Assembly: GCA_022822275.1 (NCBI GenBank)
Contig: JAJEBZ010000252.1
Coordinates: 1 to 38,108, forward strand
DNA from: Candidatus Poribacteria bacterium
GTDB lineage: Bacteria > Poribacteria > WGA-4E > WGA-3G
Reading direction: 5' to 3'
DNA: 38,108 bases
A program made the translations under genes and the position numbers. The notes below the pieces were generated by a model. It ran no database searches. It worked only from the letters and a program-made list of their open reading frames with translations, and was not told the origin of the DNA. Below, piece by piece: positions 18,314-28,360 of this stretch (within the stretch, counting starts at the first letter, position 1; each line of letters opens with the position of its first letter).

Positions 18314-19551
18314 GGGTATTCCTTCACAATTCGGGATAAAAGGATCCTTGCCATATCACATTGGGTTTTCTGTCCGCGCTCACCTTTCCACCGTCCTCTT
18401 GATTCAGGGTATCCGCCTTCTTTTTCAAGCCACTTTTCGCCTGCCTGGCGCGGGGTTTCAATAAAGTTGGCGATTGCATCCCATGCATCATGGCTCAGCT
18501 GATCTGGATCAATTTTCAATTCGACTGCGGCACCAATCAAGAGTGCCATCTGCTTGTATTTATCAACACTGGTCCCGGGCAGTCCACGTCGGAGGATAGC
18601 ATCGATCCATTCAACGAAATTGTAGAACTCCCCTTCAAGTCCATTCCCATAAGTAGGAAAAACAGGTGTGCCGCCTTGTGTGTCCGTGAATTGCAACTGT
18701 GCGCAATAGATGTCTAATGCCTCTTCTGTTGAACCGTGGAAAACCAACGGGAGATGCTTCATTGAATTTGGAGAACAGATGAGTTGATTCAACTTTTCTC
18801 TATGTAAAAACGCGAGGTACCACAAGACCATTGCCGAGGGAGTTTGTCCTTTCGCGCGGTCTTTTCCTTCCCACCAATCTTTCCAAAGTTCCCACGCATC
18901 CGGATATTTTTCCCATGGGTTCTCCACGCCCTTTGCAGCGGCAGCTTGGACCATTCGGTTAGCAGAGTCCGTTTCGGCATAAATGCCTGCGAGTCGGATG
19001 AAGTAGACACACTTAGATTCACTGTAATAGGAAAGCCGAATATCTTGTGCTGTTAAAGGGGTGCCACCTTCGTTGATACGCCGGAATATCTCAAGTTTAG
19101 TTGAAAGTTGAAGACTCGGTGGAAGGTAAATGATTGTGAGCGGGTAATCGTTGAAAACATTTTGAAGCGTTGTGTGAAGTTCTGAAAACGTCTTTCCACT
19201 ATAGTGGACACTTTCCGGTGAGAAATAGTTTATTGCCCCACTTGTCATCAAGCGAAGTTCGTCATTTGCATACTTCAGGATTGTGCTTAACCGTTGTTGT
19301 CCATCAACAACCTCAATAGTCCCAGTATCGAGATTCTCCGAAAAAAAGAGGGAAGGTGTCGTCAGATTATTCAGCAACGATTCTATGAAAAGTGATTCTT
19401 TCCGCAAATCCCATTGCTCAGCATCACGTTGGTAATCCGGAATAGCTATCCGACCATTATTCAAACGGATAATAATAGACTGCACATTTTCATTCTGCGA
19501 TCGAGTTGCTTCCCTAACGATTGGTGCAATTTTCAAATTGTTTTCGGCCAT
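18310..19551 (-). CDS. DUF262 (GmrSD N-terminal/ParB-like) protein
   Basis: A 413-residue protein of the DUF262 family. The motifs IPDYQRDAEQW (residues 37-47) and VDGQQRLSTI (82-91) are the conserved nucleotide-binding/NTPase-like signature of DUF262. In GmrSD-type type IV restriction enzymes, a DUF262 domain with NTPase activity is fused to a DUF1524 His-Me (HNH) nuclease; here the nuclease is a separate overlapping gene. The middle region (EKLNQLICSPNSMKHLPLV, LRRGLPGTSVDKYKQM) is helical and of unknown specificity. It has its own strong promoter 30-60 bp upstream, 90 bp after the copper ATPase stop, and AGGA ahead of the ATG. Defence against modified foreign DNA is the likely role, by analogy only. 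Confidence 0.9.
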   Translation of the reverse strand: MAENNLKIAPIVREATRSQNENVQSIIIRLNNGRIAIPDYQRDAEQWDLRKESLFIESLLNNLTTPSLFFSENLDTGTIEVVDGQQRLSTILKYANDELRLMTSGAINYFSPESVHYSGKTFSELHTTLQNVFNDYPLTIIYLPPSLQLSTKLEIFRRINEGGTPLTAQDIRLSYYSESKCVYFIRLAGIYAETDSANRMVQAAAAKGVENPWEKYPDAWELWKDWWEGKDRAKGQTPSAMVLWYLAFLHREKLNQLICSPNSMKHLPLVFHGSTEEALDIYCAQLQFTDTQGGTPVFPTYGNGLEGEFYNFVEWIDAILRRGLPGTSVDKYKQMALLIGAAVELKIDPDQLSHDAWDAIANFIETPRQAGEKWLEKEGGYPESRGRWKGERGQKTQCDMARILLSRIVKEYP

Positions 19552-19583
19552 GTGGTTTTCCTGGGTGAAGGGTTTATTCCAAA

Positions 19584-19612
19584 AATATACCTCATGAGAA
19601 TTAGTTTGTCAA
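19584..19612 (-). promoter_or_regulatory. Strong sigma-70-like promoter for DUF262-HNH pair
   Basis: On the minus strand TTGACA (19612-19607), an exact consensus -35, is 17 bp from TATATT (19589-19584). The ATG is at 19551, so the leader is about 25 nt. It makes the pair independent of the upstream copper ATPase operon. Confidence 0.75.
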
Positions 19613-19641
19613 ATTAATTTTGTTCTCAAGATGATATTGTG

Positions 19642-21867
19642 TCATAATTTCCGCCACTGCAAACGCAAACTATTCAACACAACAGACACACTACTAAACG
19701 CCATCGCAAACGCAGCAAGCATCGGATGCAACTCTCGCAGCATAGAAGGTAAGAATTCAAATGGAAATAGCACACCTGCAGCGACAGGAATCAACAGTAC
19801 ATTATAGAAAAATGCCCAAAACAGATTCTGTTTAATCGTACGCAGTGTAGAACGACTGAGCCTAATAGCATCGGGAATAGCGCGGAGGTCGCCGTGCATG
19901 AGCGTCAAGTCCGCAGTTTCCATCGCAATATCTGTCCCAGTACCGAGTGCCATGCCGACATCTGCTTGTGCCAACGCGGGTGCATCGTTGATACCGTCTC
20001 CCACCATCGCCACGAAACCATCTGTTTCTTCCTGTGCTTTTTTGACAGCTTCAGCTTTATCTTCAGGTAGAAGTTCTGCCATTACATCGGTAATTCCGAC
20101 ATTTTTTGCAATAGCAGCGGCAGTTCCACGGTTGTCCCCGGTCATCATAGTCAAATTGCATCCGAGTTGTCGGAGTTCAGTAATAGCTGCTTTAGTCTCC
20201 GATTTCATCGTATCCGCGACAGCAAGAAGACCGCTAACGTGCGAATCAATTGCCACCCACAACACCGTTTTAGCGTCCGCTTGTAGCCGTGCAGCCTCTG
20301 CTTCAAACGCCTCAGTCGGAATTTGATGCTGTTGCATTAAGGATATATTTCCTATGACGACATTTTTCTCATCAAGTTGTGCAATAATGCCATTGCCAAC
20401 AACAGCGGTAAAATCTGATGGCATGATAGTCTCAATATTGCGTTCAGAAGCCGCAGATACGATTGCTTTGCCGATAGGGTGTTCACTGCCACGTTCCGCA
20501 GAGGCAGCCATCTGAAGTAATAGATTCTCGTCTCCATCATTCGCAAAAATATCAGTGAGCGTCAGTTGTCCTTGTGTGAGTGTGCCAGTTTTATCAAGAA
20601 CGACCCGCGATATTGCCCCCACATGTTCTAATGCCTCACTATTTCGAAAAAGGATACCACGTTGTGCACCAATTCCTGTGCTAACCATTATCGCAGTCGG
20701 CGTTGCAAGTCCCAAAGCACATGGGCACGCAATGACCAAAACCGCTACCAATCGGAGCATGGCAGGCGTAAATCCTTGTGCGGGAAGGAACCACCACACA
20801 AAGAACGTCGCGGCAGCGATACATAAAACAACAGGCACAAACACACTTGCAACCGCATCCGCTGTGCGCTGAATTGGTGCTTTGCTTTGCTGCGTTTCTT
20901 GGACTAACTGAACAAGTTTCGCCAGAGATGTATCTGAACCGACATGTGTAGCCTCAATAGTCAGCATACCGCTCTGATTGATTGTTGCACTTGCAACAGT
21001 ATCGCCAACAGTTTTATCAACAGGCATGCTTTCACCAGTGAACAAACTTTCGTCAACAGCACTTGTCCCTTCACGCACGATTCCATCAGCAGGCATGCTT
21101 TCACCCGGACGAACAATCAGCATATCACCAATATCTACCTGTTCGATCGGTATCTGCTGTTCTTGACCATCTTTCAGTAGACATGCAGTTTTCGGTGAGA
21201 GTTGCATTAGTTTTTTGAGGGCAGCACTTGTCTGTCCTTTCGCACGCGCCTCCAGAAACTTACCCAATTTTATCAGTGTGATAATAACAGCCGCTGTCTC
21301 AAAATAGACGTGGTTTCCAAGTCCTTGGATATTTAGCGATAAAGCAACCATGACTACCATGCTATAGAGAAATGCAACAGAAGACCCCATTGCAACAAGC
21401 ACATCCATATTGGCAGAACGATTGCTTAGTGATTTGTAACTTCCGACATAGTAATCCCAACCGACATAAACCTGCACCGGTAGTGCTAAAACGAACATCA
21501 CCCAATTGACCCAAGGGTTATGTGCCCATTCCCCTATCAACTCCATATCTCTACCCATACTAAGCAGAAATAGAGGGAGTGTGAAAAGGATACCGACACT
21601 GAATAGGTGTTTTTGACGTTGAAGTTCTTCAGCACGCAAAGCAGCCTCTGAATCTGCGTCAATAACGTCAAATCCGAGGGATCGGATTTTGTCAACAATC
21701 ATTTCCTCACTGAGTGAAGATGGGTTATAGGTGACTGCAGCTTGTTCCGTTGCGATGCTAACATTCGCTGACAGAACGCCATCCATCTCTTGTAGATTGT
21801 GCGTTATGGTGGCAGCGCATCCTTCGCAATGCATGCCTGTGATGGGAAGGGAAATCTGTTGTTGCAT
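19642..21867 (-). CDS. copA: Copper-translocating P1B-type ATPase
   Basis: ATP-driven Cu(I) exporter of the inner membrane, 741 residues. One N-terminal heavy-metal domain has GMHCEGC with Cys14 and Cys17. Eight membrane segments are expected; the sixth has the CPC metal site (Cys381-Pro-Cys383 in [14 protein letters not shown]). The phosphorylated Asp425 is in DKTGTLTQG, and the hinge [16 protein letters not shown] is intact. The SE/HP motif [13 protein letters not shown] is typical of copper ATPases. Only one metal domain is present, as in many bacterial copies. It starts 7 bp after the GT39-like gene on the same strand, with GAGAG ahead of the ATG. No copZ chaperone or CueR/CsoR regulator is adjacent, so regulation is not evident. 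Confidence 0.95.
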   Translation of the reverse strand: MQQQISLPITGMHCEGCAATITHNLQEMDGVLSANVSIATEQAAVTYNPSSLSEEMIVDKIRSLGFDVIDADSEAALRAEELQRQKHLFSVGILFTLPLFLLSMGRDMELIGEWAHNPWVNWVMFVLALPVQVYVGWDYYVGSYKSLSNRSANMDVLVAMGSSVAFLYSMVVMVALSLNIQGLGNHVYFETAAVIITLIKLGKFLEARAKGQTSAALKKLMQLSPKTACLLKDGQEQQIPIEQVDIGDMLIVRPGESMPADGIVREGTSAVDESLFTGESMPVDKTVGDTVASATINQSGMLTIEATHVGSDTSLAKLVQLVQETQQSKAPIQRTADAVASVFVPVVLCIAAATFFVWWFLPAQGFTPAMLRLVAVLVIACPCALGLATPTAIMVSTGIGAQRGILFRNSEALEHVGAISRVVLDKTGTLTQGQLTLTDIFANDGDENLLLQMAASAERGSEHPIGKAIVSAASERNIETIMPSDFTAVVGNGIIAQLDEKNVVIGNISLMQQHQIPTEAFEAEAARLQADAKTVLWVAIDSHVSGLLAVADTMKSETKAAITELRQLGCNLTMMTGDNRGTAAAIAKNVGITDVMAELLPEDKAEAVKKAQEETDGFVAMVGDGINDAPALAQADVGMALGTGTDIAMETADLTLMHGDLRAIPDAIRLSRSTLRTIKQNLFWAFFYNVLLIPVAAGVLFPFEFLPSMLRELHPMLAAFAMAFSSVSVVLNSLRLQWRKL

Positions 21868-21874
21868 TTTTCTC

Positions 21875-23608
21875 TCATTCAGAAGGTGGAGATAAAGGTT
21901 TTAGTACGTTAGGTCCTGCTTCATATAAGTACGCTTTTCTACCTGTGAAATATTGTTTGTAAACTTTTTGCCAGTCGCTATTCGTTAATCCCCATCGCGG
22001 GTTAGGTCCGATTTTAAAATAGACAATATCTGCTTCTTCCAGACTCTGAAAAGGATAATCACCTATCGGCGCATCACGGGTCCTGGGAATAAAGATGACA
22101 GCATTGTGAATATCTGATTTCTTAACCAACGGAGGTAACTGCTGATAAGGTCTGCTCCAATTCTGATACACTTTCCCGATACGGACATAACTTTGCACCG
22201 TGTTTTGAATAAGTAACATTGAGCATAATCCAGCGACATAAAATAACACTGCGACATAACGAATCGCTGAAACACCCGTGCGTCTGTTTTCTGAAATTGG
22301 CTTTTTCAGTCGTTCATAGAGGATAAACATTCCTTTCGCTGCAAGCGGAATGAAACCGAGGAATATTGCCTCTGTGTAGTAACGAGCACCAATCGGTGTA
22401 AAAGTCCATGTTGACCCTTCAAAATAGAAGAAGGCGTAAAGCAACAGACTCCCCAAAATTAACGCAATGCTTAGGAAATCGTACCTGTTTCGAGAAGCAT
22501 GAAAAAATGGCAGTAGCACAAAAAACCACGGTAGCAGTAACGGTAAAAAGTCAATGATAAAACCGAAGGTAAATTTAGGTTCTACAAGTAATCTCGGATG
22601 ATAGTTACCCCATCCGAATGCATTGAAACTGATACACGGTAGGATGTGTTTCCATGTTCTCTCGACCGCCCATTGTGGCTTGAATTCCCATCCACTATCA
22701 GGGTCAACATAATATCCTTCTGTGCGTTTGCCAAAACCGATTTTATCGTAAGGTTGCGCGGCGGTATGTGTGAAAGTGAACGGAGCTCCAGTAAAATGGT
22801 GGTTCCACGCCATACACAAGAACACCCATACAGCAAAAGGTATTAAGAAAATCCCCAACCGAGATAGTAAATGTTTCCGTGTAGGTAAATTGTTATGATT
22901 TTGTGCTTCCGTTTCATCAGACACGTTTGTTATATCAGGTTTGGACAGATGATAAAGCGCGAAACCTGCACCGACAACGCCAAATACAATTGCAGAAAGT
23001 GGACGTGTATTGAAGGCATACCCTAACGCAAATCCTGACAGTAGCGGATAAAGAACATTTCCTGTCCCATTCAAGGTACGAACTAATGCAAATAGATAAA
23101 GTGTTAAGTAAAATCGACTTACCGGTTCACTAAACCATGTGGAGCCTATACCAGCAGTTATCGGTGAAATTAGGGCAATCACTGCAGCAATAAGTGCAAT
23201 CGGTTTGTTGTATGTCTCTTTGACGAGAAGGAAGAGCAGGAACAGTGCACCACCTGTCGCAAGTGCTGGAATCAGCCAAGGGGCGTTGACAAACACTCCG
23301 AACATCAACATCAAGGCATTACCAAACGGATATTTGGAATACCATTTACCGTTTAGCATGTTGATATGCGGTGAAGGGGAAAACCCATATTCTGGCATCG
23401 GCATACCGTTGGGTTCTAAGGTTACTTCTCCATCTATCGTTTGTGGTGGAACTGGCAGTGAAATTTTACCTTTGGTAAACAACTTCGCTTGGAATAGATA
23501 TGAAGCAGTATCTGGTTCAAAATAGGAAAAATTGAGATTGATGCCACTGAGGACTATTGATAGCAGCACACCGAGTATGGAGATGATGAGAATAGTTTTG
23601 TTTTTCAT
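21875..23608 (-). CDS. GT39/ArnT-like membrane glycosyltransferase
   Basis: A 577-residue integral membrane protein with about ten or eleven hydrophobic helices. The N-terminal helix [21 protein letters not shown] is followed by a periplasmic loop with [15 protein letters not shown], in which the Glu-x-Asp pair matches the acidic site in the first loop of dolichyl-phosphate-mannose:protein mannosyltransferase (PMT) and ArnT-type enzymes that use polyprenyl-phosphate sugars. The C-terminal soluble part includes [19 protein letters not shown]. It starts 2 bp after the protease-TPR stop codon and ends 7 bp before copA, so the genes are probably one transcript. The acceptor is unknown; it could be a protein, lipid or glycan. 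Confidence 0.82.
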   Translation of the reverse strand: MKNKTILIISILGVLLSIVLSGINLNFSYFEPDTASYLFQAKLFTKGKISLPVPPQTIDGEVTLEPNGMPMPEYGFSPSPHINMLNGKWYSKYPFGNALMLMFGVFVNAPWLIPALATGGALFLLFLLVKETYNKPIALIAAVIALISPITAGIGSTWFSEPVSRFYLTLYLFALVRTLNGTGNVLYPLLSGFALGYAFNTRPLSAIVFGVVGAGFALYHLSKPDITNVSDETEAQNHNNLPTRKHLLSRLGIFLIPFAVWVFLCMAWNHHFTGAPFTFTHTAAQPYDKIGFGKRTEGYYVDPDSGWEFKPQWAVERTWKHILPCISFNAFGWGNYHPRLLVEPKFTFGFIIDFLPLLLPWFFVLLPFFHASRNRYDFLSIALILGSLLLYAFFYFEGSTWTFTPIGARYYTEAIFLGFIPLAAKGMFILYERLKKPISENRRTGVSAIRYVAVLFYVAGLCSMLLIQNTVQSYVRIGKVYQNWSRPYQQLPPLVKKSDIHNAVIFIPRTRDAPIGDYPFQSLEEADIVYFKIGPNPRWGLTNSDWQKVYKQYFTGRKAYLYEAGPNVLKPLSPPSE

Positions 23609-23610
23609 CG

Positions 23611-26592
23611 TTATTTTTCGGATTCAAGTTCTTTTGCCTTTGCAAAGTCTTTTTCTGCTGCCTCATGCTGTCCAAGTGCTTTTTTTGCGTTTCCACGGTT
23701 TGTGTAAGCAAGGACGTGCTTTGGGTTAATCTTTATTGCTTGTGTATAGTCTTCTATTGCCGCTTGGTAGAGTTGTTGTGCTTCTGCTGCATCACCCTGA
23801 TCCGCTTTAGATTTTCCGCTGAGATATTTCACCCACCCACGATTATTGTATGCCATGGCATATTTAGGTGATAATTCTATTGCTTGTGTATAGTCATCAA
23901 TCGCATCTTTATAGAGTTGCTGTGCCTCTGCTATATTTCCGTTATCCGCTTTCAATGAGCCGAAATGTCGTCTCTGGATACCACGTTTGAAGTAGGCATC
24001 TGTATATTCCGGGTTAATGTTGATTGCGTGTGTATGATCCTCAATCGCATTTTTATAGAGTCGTTGTGCTTCTGCTACATACCCTTGATCTGCTTTAGAT
24101 TTACCAAATTCACGCTGTGTCCGCCCCCGGTTGTTGTATGCCAGGGCATACTTAGGATATGATTGTATCGCTCGGGTAAAGTCTTTAATTGCTGCTTCGT
24201 ACATTTCGTGTGCTTCCGCTATATCCCCTTGACTTGCCTTAGATGTGCCAAGGCTGCGTCTTCGATTCCCGCGATTGTTGTATGCAAGAGCGTACTGCGG
24301 GTTAAATTTAATTGCTTGCGTGTAATCGTCTATCGCTCCTATATGGTCTCCACTCTTATACTTGGCAAACCCACTTTCAAAATAGGCACGAGCATATTCA
24401 GGGTTCAGTTGGATGGCTTTATTAAAGTCTACTATCGCCGCCTCATAATTTTCAGCACCTGTTTTCTTTTTTCCTTTGCTAAAGTAGACATAGGCGAGGA
24501 TTTGGGCACGTTTCTGCCACTCCGGTAAAGGTTCCACAAATTCTGATTGTTCAAGTAAGGGCTTGAGAATATTTGAAGGGATAGCGGAACTGGTGGAATT
24601 GTTACTACTTACATGAATTCCGATAACTTCGTTTTTACTGTTCAGGATGGGGCCTCCGCTGCTCCCCGACGCAGTATCTACTGTCGTTAGGAGGAACTGT
24701 CCTCCATCTTTCGTACCGTGTATAGTCCCTGTTGAAACCTTATATCTTTTACCGGGATATCCCACCGCAATAACAGATTCGCCAATTTCAGCCACATCAC
24801 TATTACCCAGGATGAGTGGTGGCCCCTCACCTTCAATTTTTAGGATAGCAAGGTCATTTTCCGCATCAAAAGCAGTGACACCTTTAACTACCCAGATTGT
24901 TTCTTTGTCAATTAACTTGACGAAAACAGGACCTGACATGTCAACGACATGGATATTCGTTACAATTTTATCGTTGTCTACAAAAAAACCGCTACCACAG
25001 AAGAACCCACTTGAGGTGCCAGTCCAACTCATGACTCGGACTGTAGACTTTCTTCCTTCTTCGGAATCTAATTTTGATAAGTTTGTGTCTGCTAATTTAT
25101 AATAGTCTGTAATACCCGATCGATACAGGCTCAGTGCTTTCTCCTCTTCACCATGTTCAGATGCAACATCTCCGAGTGCAGCCTTTGCAATTCCCCTATT
25201 TTTGTAAGCATCAACAGACTGTGAATTAATTTTTATGGCGTGTGTGCAGTCATCAATTACCTCTTGATAGAGTTGTTTTGCTTCTGCTATATTTCCTTGA
25301 TCTGCTTTTGTATCAGCAAGTTGCATCAATGCGCGACTACGGTTGATGTAAGCATTAACACTTTTAGGATCTATTTTTATGGCGTGTGTACAGTCATCAA
25401 TCGCTTCTTGATAGAGTTGCCGTGCTTTTTCTGCATCACCATCTTCGGATTTAGATTCACCGAGTCTTATCTTTACGCCTCCACGGTTGCTGTAAGTTAC
25501 AGCATTCTCAGGGTTTATTTTTATAGCGTGTGTATAGTCATCAATCGCACCCACATAGTTTTCCAATCGAAACTTTGTACTTCCGCGATAAATATAAGCT
25601 CTTGCATTCTCAGGGTTTATTTTTATAGCGTGTGTATAGTCATCAATCGCACTAATATAGTTTTCAAGTTTAAACTTTGCATGACCACGGTTATAGTATG
25701 CTCTGGCATGTTGAGGGTTTATTTTTATAGCGTGTGTATAGTTATCAATCGCACCAGTATAGTTTTCAAGTTTAAATTTACTATTACCACGCTTGTAGAA
25801 GGCACGAATATGTTCAGGATTTAACTCAATGGCTTTATCAAATTCAACTATAGCATTTTTATAGTCCTTGGCAAAGTATTTTGTTTCCCCTCGACTGTAG
25901 TTTACCTCTGCACGGATATGTTTTCGTTTCTGCCATTCCGACAAAGGCTCCAGTGGATATGTTTTTGCCAGCAACACCTTAAGCGCGTTAGATGGAATAA
26001 CGTAGTTGTGAGAAACGTCCCCATATCCGACATTAATCCCAATAACTTGTCCTGTTTTGTTCAGCACAGGACCGCCCCTATTTTCTTTAAAAGTAGCAGC
26101 TTTCATCCAGAACCATTGATTACTTTTGAGAGTGCTGTCTATAGTTGCCCTTTTAGCCTCGGGGCTTCCATTAACATAGTCGACAACAGAAACAGATTCC
26201 CCTTTTTGAATCGTATCACTGTCACCTAAAGGCAGTGGTGGACCTTCACCTGCCAGTTTTAAGATGACGAGATTGTTTTTCACATCGAATGCTGCAACAC
26301 CTTCAATTGATATTTTTCTCTTTTTATTGCTAAGTTCAGCAAAAATCGGTCCGGGTTGTGCAACAACATGGATATTTGTCGCAATTTTATCTTTATCCAC
26401 AAAGAACCCGCTTCCAAGCGTAATTGGTTTCTCAGTTTGGCTTACTATGTGGACGGTGGAATCTTGTGTTTTCTTTGTAACTAAATCTGGTGCTAAGTTT
26501 TTTTTAGCAATCTGCTGGGGTGCCTGTGCACAAGATAGGATAAACCCCAAGGTTACCAGTCCTGTCAATAAAGATTTAATGTTATATTTCAT
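23611..26592 (-). CDS. Double trypsin-like protease / TPR lipoprotein (first protease domain degenerate)
   Basis: A 993-residue exported protein. A lipobox-like ILSC puts the acyl-Cys at residue 21. Layout: protease domain 1 (about 40-210), a TPR array (about 220-495), protease domain 2 (about 505-690), a second TPR array (about 700-985). Domain 2 has a complete HtrA-like triad: His548 (TNIHVV), Asp580 (ENDLAIL), Ser645 (GSSGGPIL). Domain 1 keeps His75, but the equivalent Asp is Asn107 (KNNLVIL) and the Ser is Arg172 (ENRGGPVL). All three positions are exactly 473 residues apart between domains, so the alignment is firm and the first domain is predicted inactive. Several TPR units are nearly identical in DNA (25470-25780), which looks like recent repeat expansion. 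It overlaps the upstream small gene by 11 bp and precedes the GT39-like gene by 2 bp. Substrate unknown. Confidence 0.92.
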   Translation of the reverse strand: MKYNIKSLLTGLVTLGFILSCAQAPQQIAKKNLAPDLVTKKTQDSTVHIVSQTEKPITLGSGFFVDKDKIATNIHVVAQPGPIFAELSNKKRKISIEGVAAFDVKNNLVILKLAGEGPPLPLGDSDTIQKGESVSVVDYVNGSPEAKRATIDSTLKSNQWFWMKAATFKENRGGPVLNKTGQVIGINVGYGDVSHNYVIPSNALKVLLAKTYPLEPLSEWQKRKHIRAEVNYSRGETKYFAKDYKNAIVEFDKAIELNPEHIRAFYKRGNSKFKLENYTGAIDNYTHAIKINPQHARAYYNRGHAKFKLENYISAIDDYTHAIKINPENARAYIYRGSTKFRLENYVGAIDDYTHAIKINPENAVTYSNRGGVKIRLGESKSEDGDAEKARQLYQEAIDDCTHAIKIDPKSVNAYINRSRALMQLADTKADQGNIAEAKQLYQEVIDDCTHAIKINSQSVDAYKNRGIAKAALGDVASEHGEEEKALSLYRSGITDYYKLADTNLSKLDSEEGRKSTVRVMSWTGTSSGFFCGSGFFVDNDKIVTNIHVVDMSGPVFVKLIDKETIWVVKGVTAFDAENDLAILKIEGEGPPLILGNSDVAEIGESVIAVGYPGKRYKVSTGTIHGTKDGGQFLLTTVDTASGSSGGPILNSKNEVIGIHVSSNNSTSSAIPSNILKPLLEQSEFVEPLPEWQKRAQILAYVYFSKGKKKTGAENYEAAIVDFNKAIQLNPEYARAYFESGFAKYKSGDHIGAIDDYTQAIKFNPQYALAYNNRGNRRRSLGTSKASQGDIAEAHEMYEAAIKDFTRAIQSYPKYALAYNNRGRTQREFGKSKADQGYVAEAQRLYKNAIEDHTHAININPEYTDAYFKRGIQRRHFGSLKADNGNIAEAQQLYKDAIDDYTQAIELSPKYAMAYNNRGWVKYLSGKSKADQGDAAEAQQLYQAAIEDYTQAIKINPKHVLAYTNRGNAKKALGQHEAAEKDFAKAKELESEK

Positions 26593-26881
26593 CTTTAGGT
26601 TCTTTTAACCCCAATTGTGTCATGACACCGCGCAAAGTTGTGCCACGTTTTTTAGCTAAGGCAATAAGTGCACGCACCCGTTCCACATTTCGAGCTTCCC
26701 ATTCCTGTATGAGCAGTTCATATTCTTCTGATTCCGCATCCGTCAACGGTTTATCCTCACGTTTGATACGCAGCTGCCAGTAGCGATCATGTTTTTTTCC
26801 TGGCAGACGCGAGTATTCCTCAATCATCACCAACAATATCGGTTCTGCTGCTAAGTCTGATATTTTTTCTTCTGTTAACAT
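26582..26881 (-). CDS. Small conserved-looking hypothetical protein
   Basis: A 99-residue soluble protein, mostly helical and charged. The stretch ESEEYELLIQEWEARNVERV, followed by RALIALAKKRGTTLRGVMTQ, looks like a helical pair I have seen in short hypothetical proteins of cyanobacteria and planctomycete-like bacteria; I cannot name the family. The end (RGTTLRGVMTQLGL) could be a helix-turn-helix-like segment, but that is weak. GAGG lies ahead of the ATG. Its stop overlaps the protease-TPR start by 11 bp, so the two are translationally linked and it is the first gene of the four-gene run. Function unknown. Confidence 0.75.
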   Translation of the reverse strand: MLTEEKISDLAAEPILLVMIEEYSRLPGKKHDRYWQLRIKREDKPLTDAESEEYELLIQEWEARNVERVRALIALAKKRGTTLRGVMTQLGLKEPKDEI

Positions 26882-26956
26882 TATTTATACCTCAGTGTTT
26901 CTGTAAATATATTTGCCTGTCAAGAGAGACTGCAAATTTAGAGATGAAGATTTCAA

Positions 26957-26984
26957 TTGACTCATGCTAAAAATATGATAAAAT
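26957..26984 (+). promoter_or_regulatory. Candidate sigma-70-like promoter for the triple-DUF5069 gene
   Basis: TTGACT (26957-26962) and TAAAAT (26979-26984) are 16 bp apart, 53 bp ahead of the ATG at 27038. This is in the 156-bp divergent gap between the small unknown and the DUF5069 gene. Confidence 0.55.
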
Positions 26985-27037
26985 ATCTCTATTAGATATG
27001 ATACCACATTTTAACACAAAATGAAAGGAACGAAATT

Positions 27038-28321
27038 ATGGATTTAACACGTCAACCACCGCGTCGTCCTTCAAACCTTGGCGTTGCAGGAATTGTCGGT
27101 GCGGCACGCATGACAGACAAAGCACGCGCACACAATGCGGAGACACTCGGAGATTTTGTCTACGGAAGATATTCAGGTTTAGATCGACGCATTTTAGAGT
27201 TCTTGGGAATTACAGCAGACGATTTTGCCGAAGCAGCAGATGAATATGATGATGCTGCACTCAGTACTTGGATGCTGGAAAAGGGAAAGAAAACAGGCGA
27301 AGAGATCGTGGCATTCAACAAATCGGAATTGGATAGACTGCCAACTGACAAAAAACATCAACAACTGCTACAAGAACGGCTTGCGAAGTTTGCCCCTGAT
27401 CGCACAGATATAAAAACAGTGTTGCAATCCATTGAACTGGACGATTGGGGTTGTTTCTGGCAGGTGGACCTCACCGTACGTCCGCCGCGCAGCGCACGTT
27501 CAAAAGACGTTGCGGGTATCTGTGGTGTAGCACGCATGGCAGACAAAGCACGTGCGGAACGCTCTGGACGAATCGGTGAATATAAATATGGAGATATATC
27601 CGGACAAGATGTTCGCATTTTGACGTTCCTCGGTGTTTCGGCAGATGATTTTCAGGAAGCAGCAGTTAACAACCCAAATGACATTGAACTTGGCGAATGG
27701 GTCCAGGAAAACTGCAATAAAACACAAGATGAAATTGATGCATACAATCACGCTATGGTTAATCGCGGTCCAGATGAAACGACACGTGAACGGTTTGAAG
27801 CGCGCCGAAACGATGTTGATCCCACGCGAACCGACATCACCACCTGGGTTGCCCTACAAGATTTAGATGATGAGTTGAGTTTTGGTATTGTTGATCTCAA
27901 CCGTCGCGCACCACGCAGCCCACACAATACCGACTTATATGGAATGGTTCAACTTGCACGATTGGTAGACAAAGGCAGAGCGTATATTGGCAATACGTTG
28001 GGGGACTATTTTTACGGAGAAGAATCGCGTATTGACAGAATGACACTTGCTTTTTTGGGAATATCCCATGCTGACTTTACTGAAACGTTGAGAACATTGT
28101 CAACCGATGCAGAGGTTGAGGCATGGTTGAAGGCGGACTATCCAAAAGGCGAAGCGGACATCAACGCATTTAATCAAAAGATGACGCAAATGGGACCCGA
28201 AACCGAACAGCAAATAGCTCGGATGGCGGAAAGACTCAAGAAAATTGGTGCAGACCCTACGAAAATAAAGACTTTGTTCGCTGCAATTGATCTTGATGAT
28301 GAAAAGACGTTTGCGTTATAA
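27038..28321 (+). CDS. Protein with three tandem DUF5069 domains
   Basis: A 427-residue soluble protein built of three copies of the same roughly 143-residue unit, starting near residues 2, 143 and 285. Each begins DLxxRxPRxxxxxxxGxxxxARMxDKxRA, as in DLTRQPPRRPSNLGV, DLTVRPPRSARSKDV and DLNRRAPRSPHNTDL, and continues to a YGxxSxxDRRxLxFLGxxxxDF block. This is the DUF5069 signature; the family is usually a single-domain protein of about 140-150 residues. Its function is unknown; a small-molecule binding role is possible. The copies differ enough (roughly 40% identity by eye) that the triplication is old. AAAGGAACGA precedes the ATG. The next gene is 235 bp away on the same strand. Role unknown. 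Confidence 0.85.
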   Translation: MDLTRQPPRRPSNLGVAGIVGAARMTDKARAHNAETLGDFVYGRYSGLDRRILEFLGITADDFAEAADEYDDAALSTWMLEKGKKTGEEIVAFNKSELDRLPTDKKHQQLLQERLAKFAPDRTDIKTVLQSIELDDWGCFWQVDLTVRPPRSARSKDVAGICGVARMADKARAERSGRIGEYKYGDISGQDVRILTFLGVSADDFQEAAVNNPNDIELGEWVQENCNKTQDEIDAYNHAMVNRGPDETTRERFEARRNDVDPTRTDITTWVALQDLDDELSFGIVDLNRRAPRSPHNTDLYGMVQLARLVDKGRAYIGNTLGDYFYGEESRIDRMTLAFLGISHADFTETLRTLSTDAEVEAWLKADYPKGEADINAFNQKMTQMGPETEQQIARMAERLKKIGADPTKIKTLFAAIDLDDEKTFAL

Positions 28322-28360
28322 TCCTTGGAAATGTCCGGTTTTGTATGGTGACTGAACAGA

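Noticed and set aside
25470-25780. Regular roughly 102-bp DNA repeats
   Set aside because: They are in frame inside a coding region and encode TPR units, so no separate repeat element is needed.
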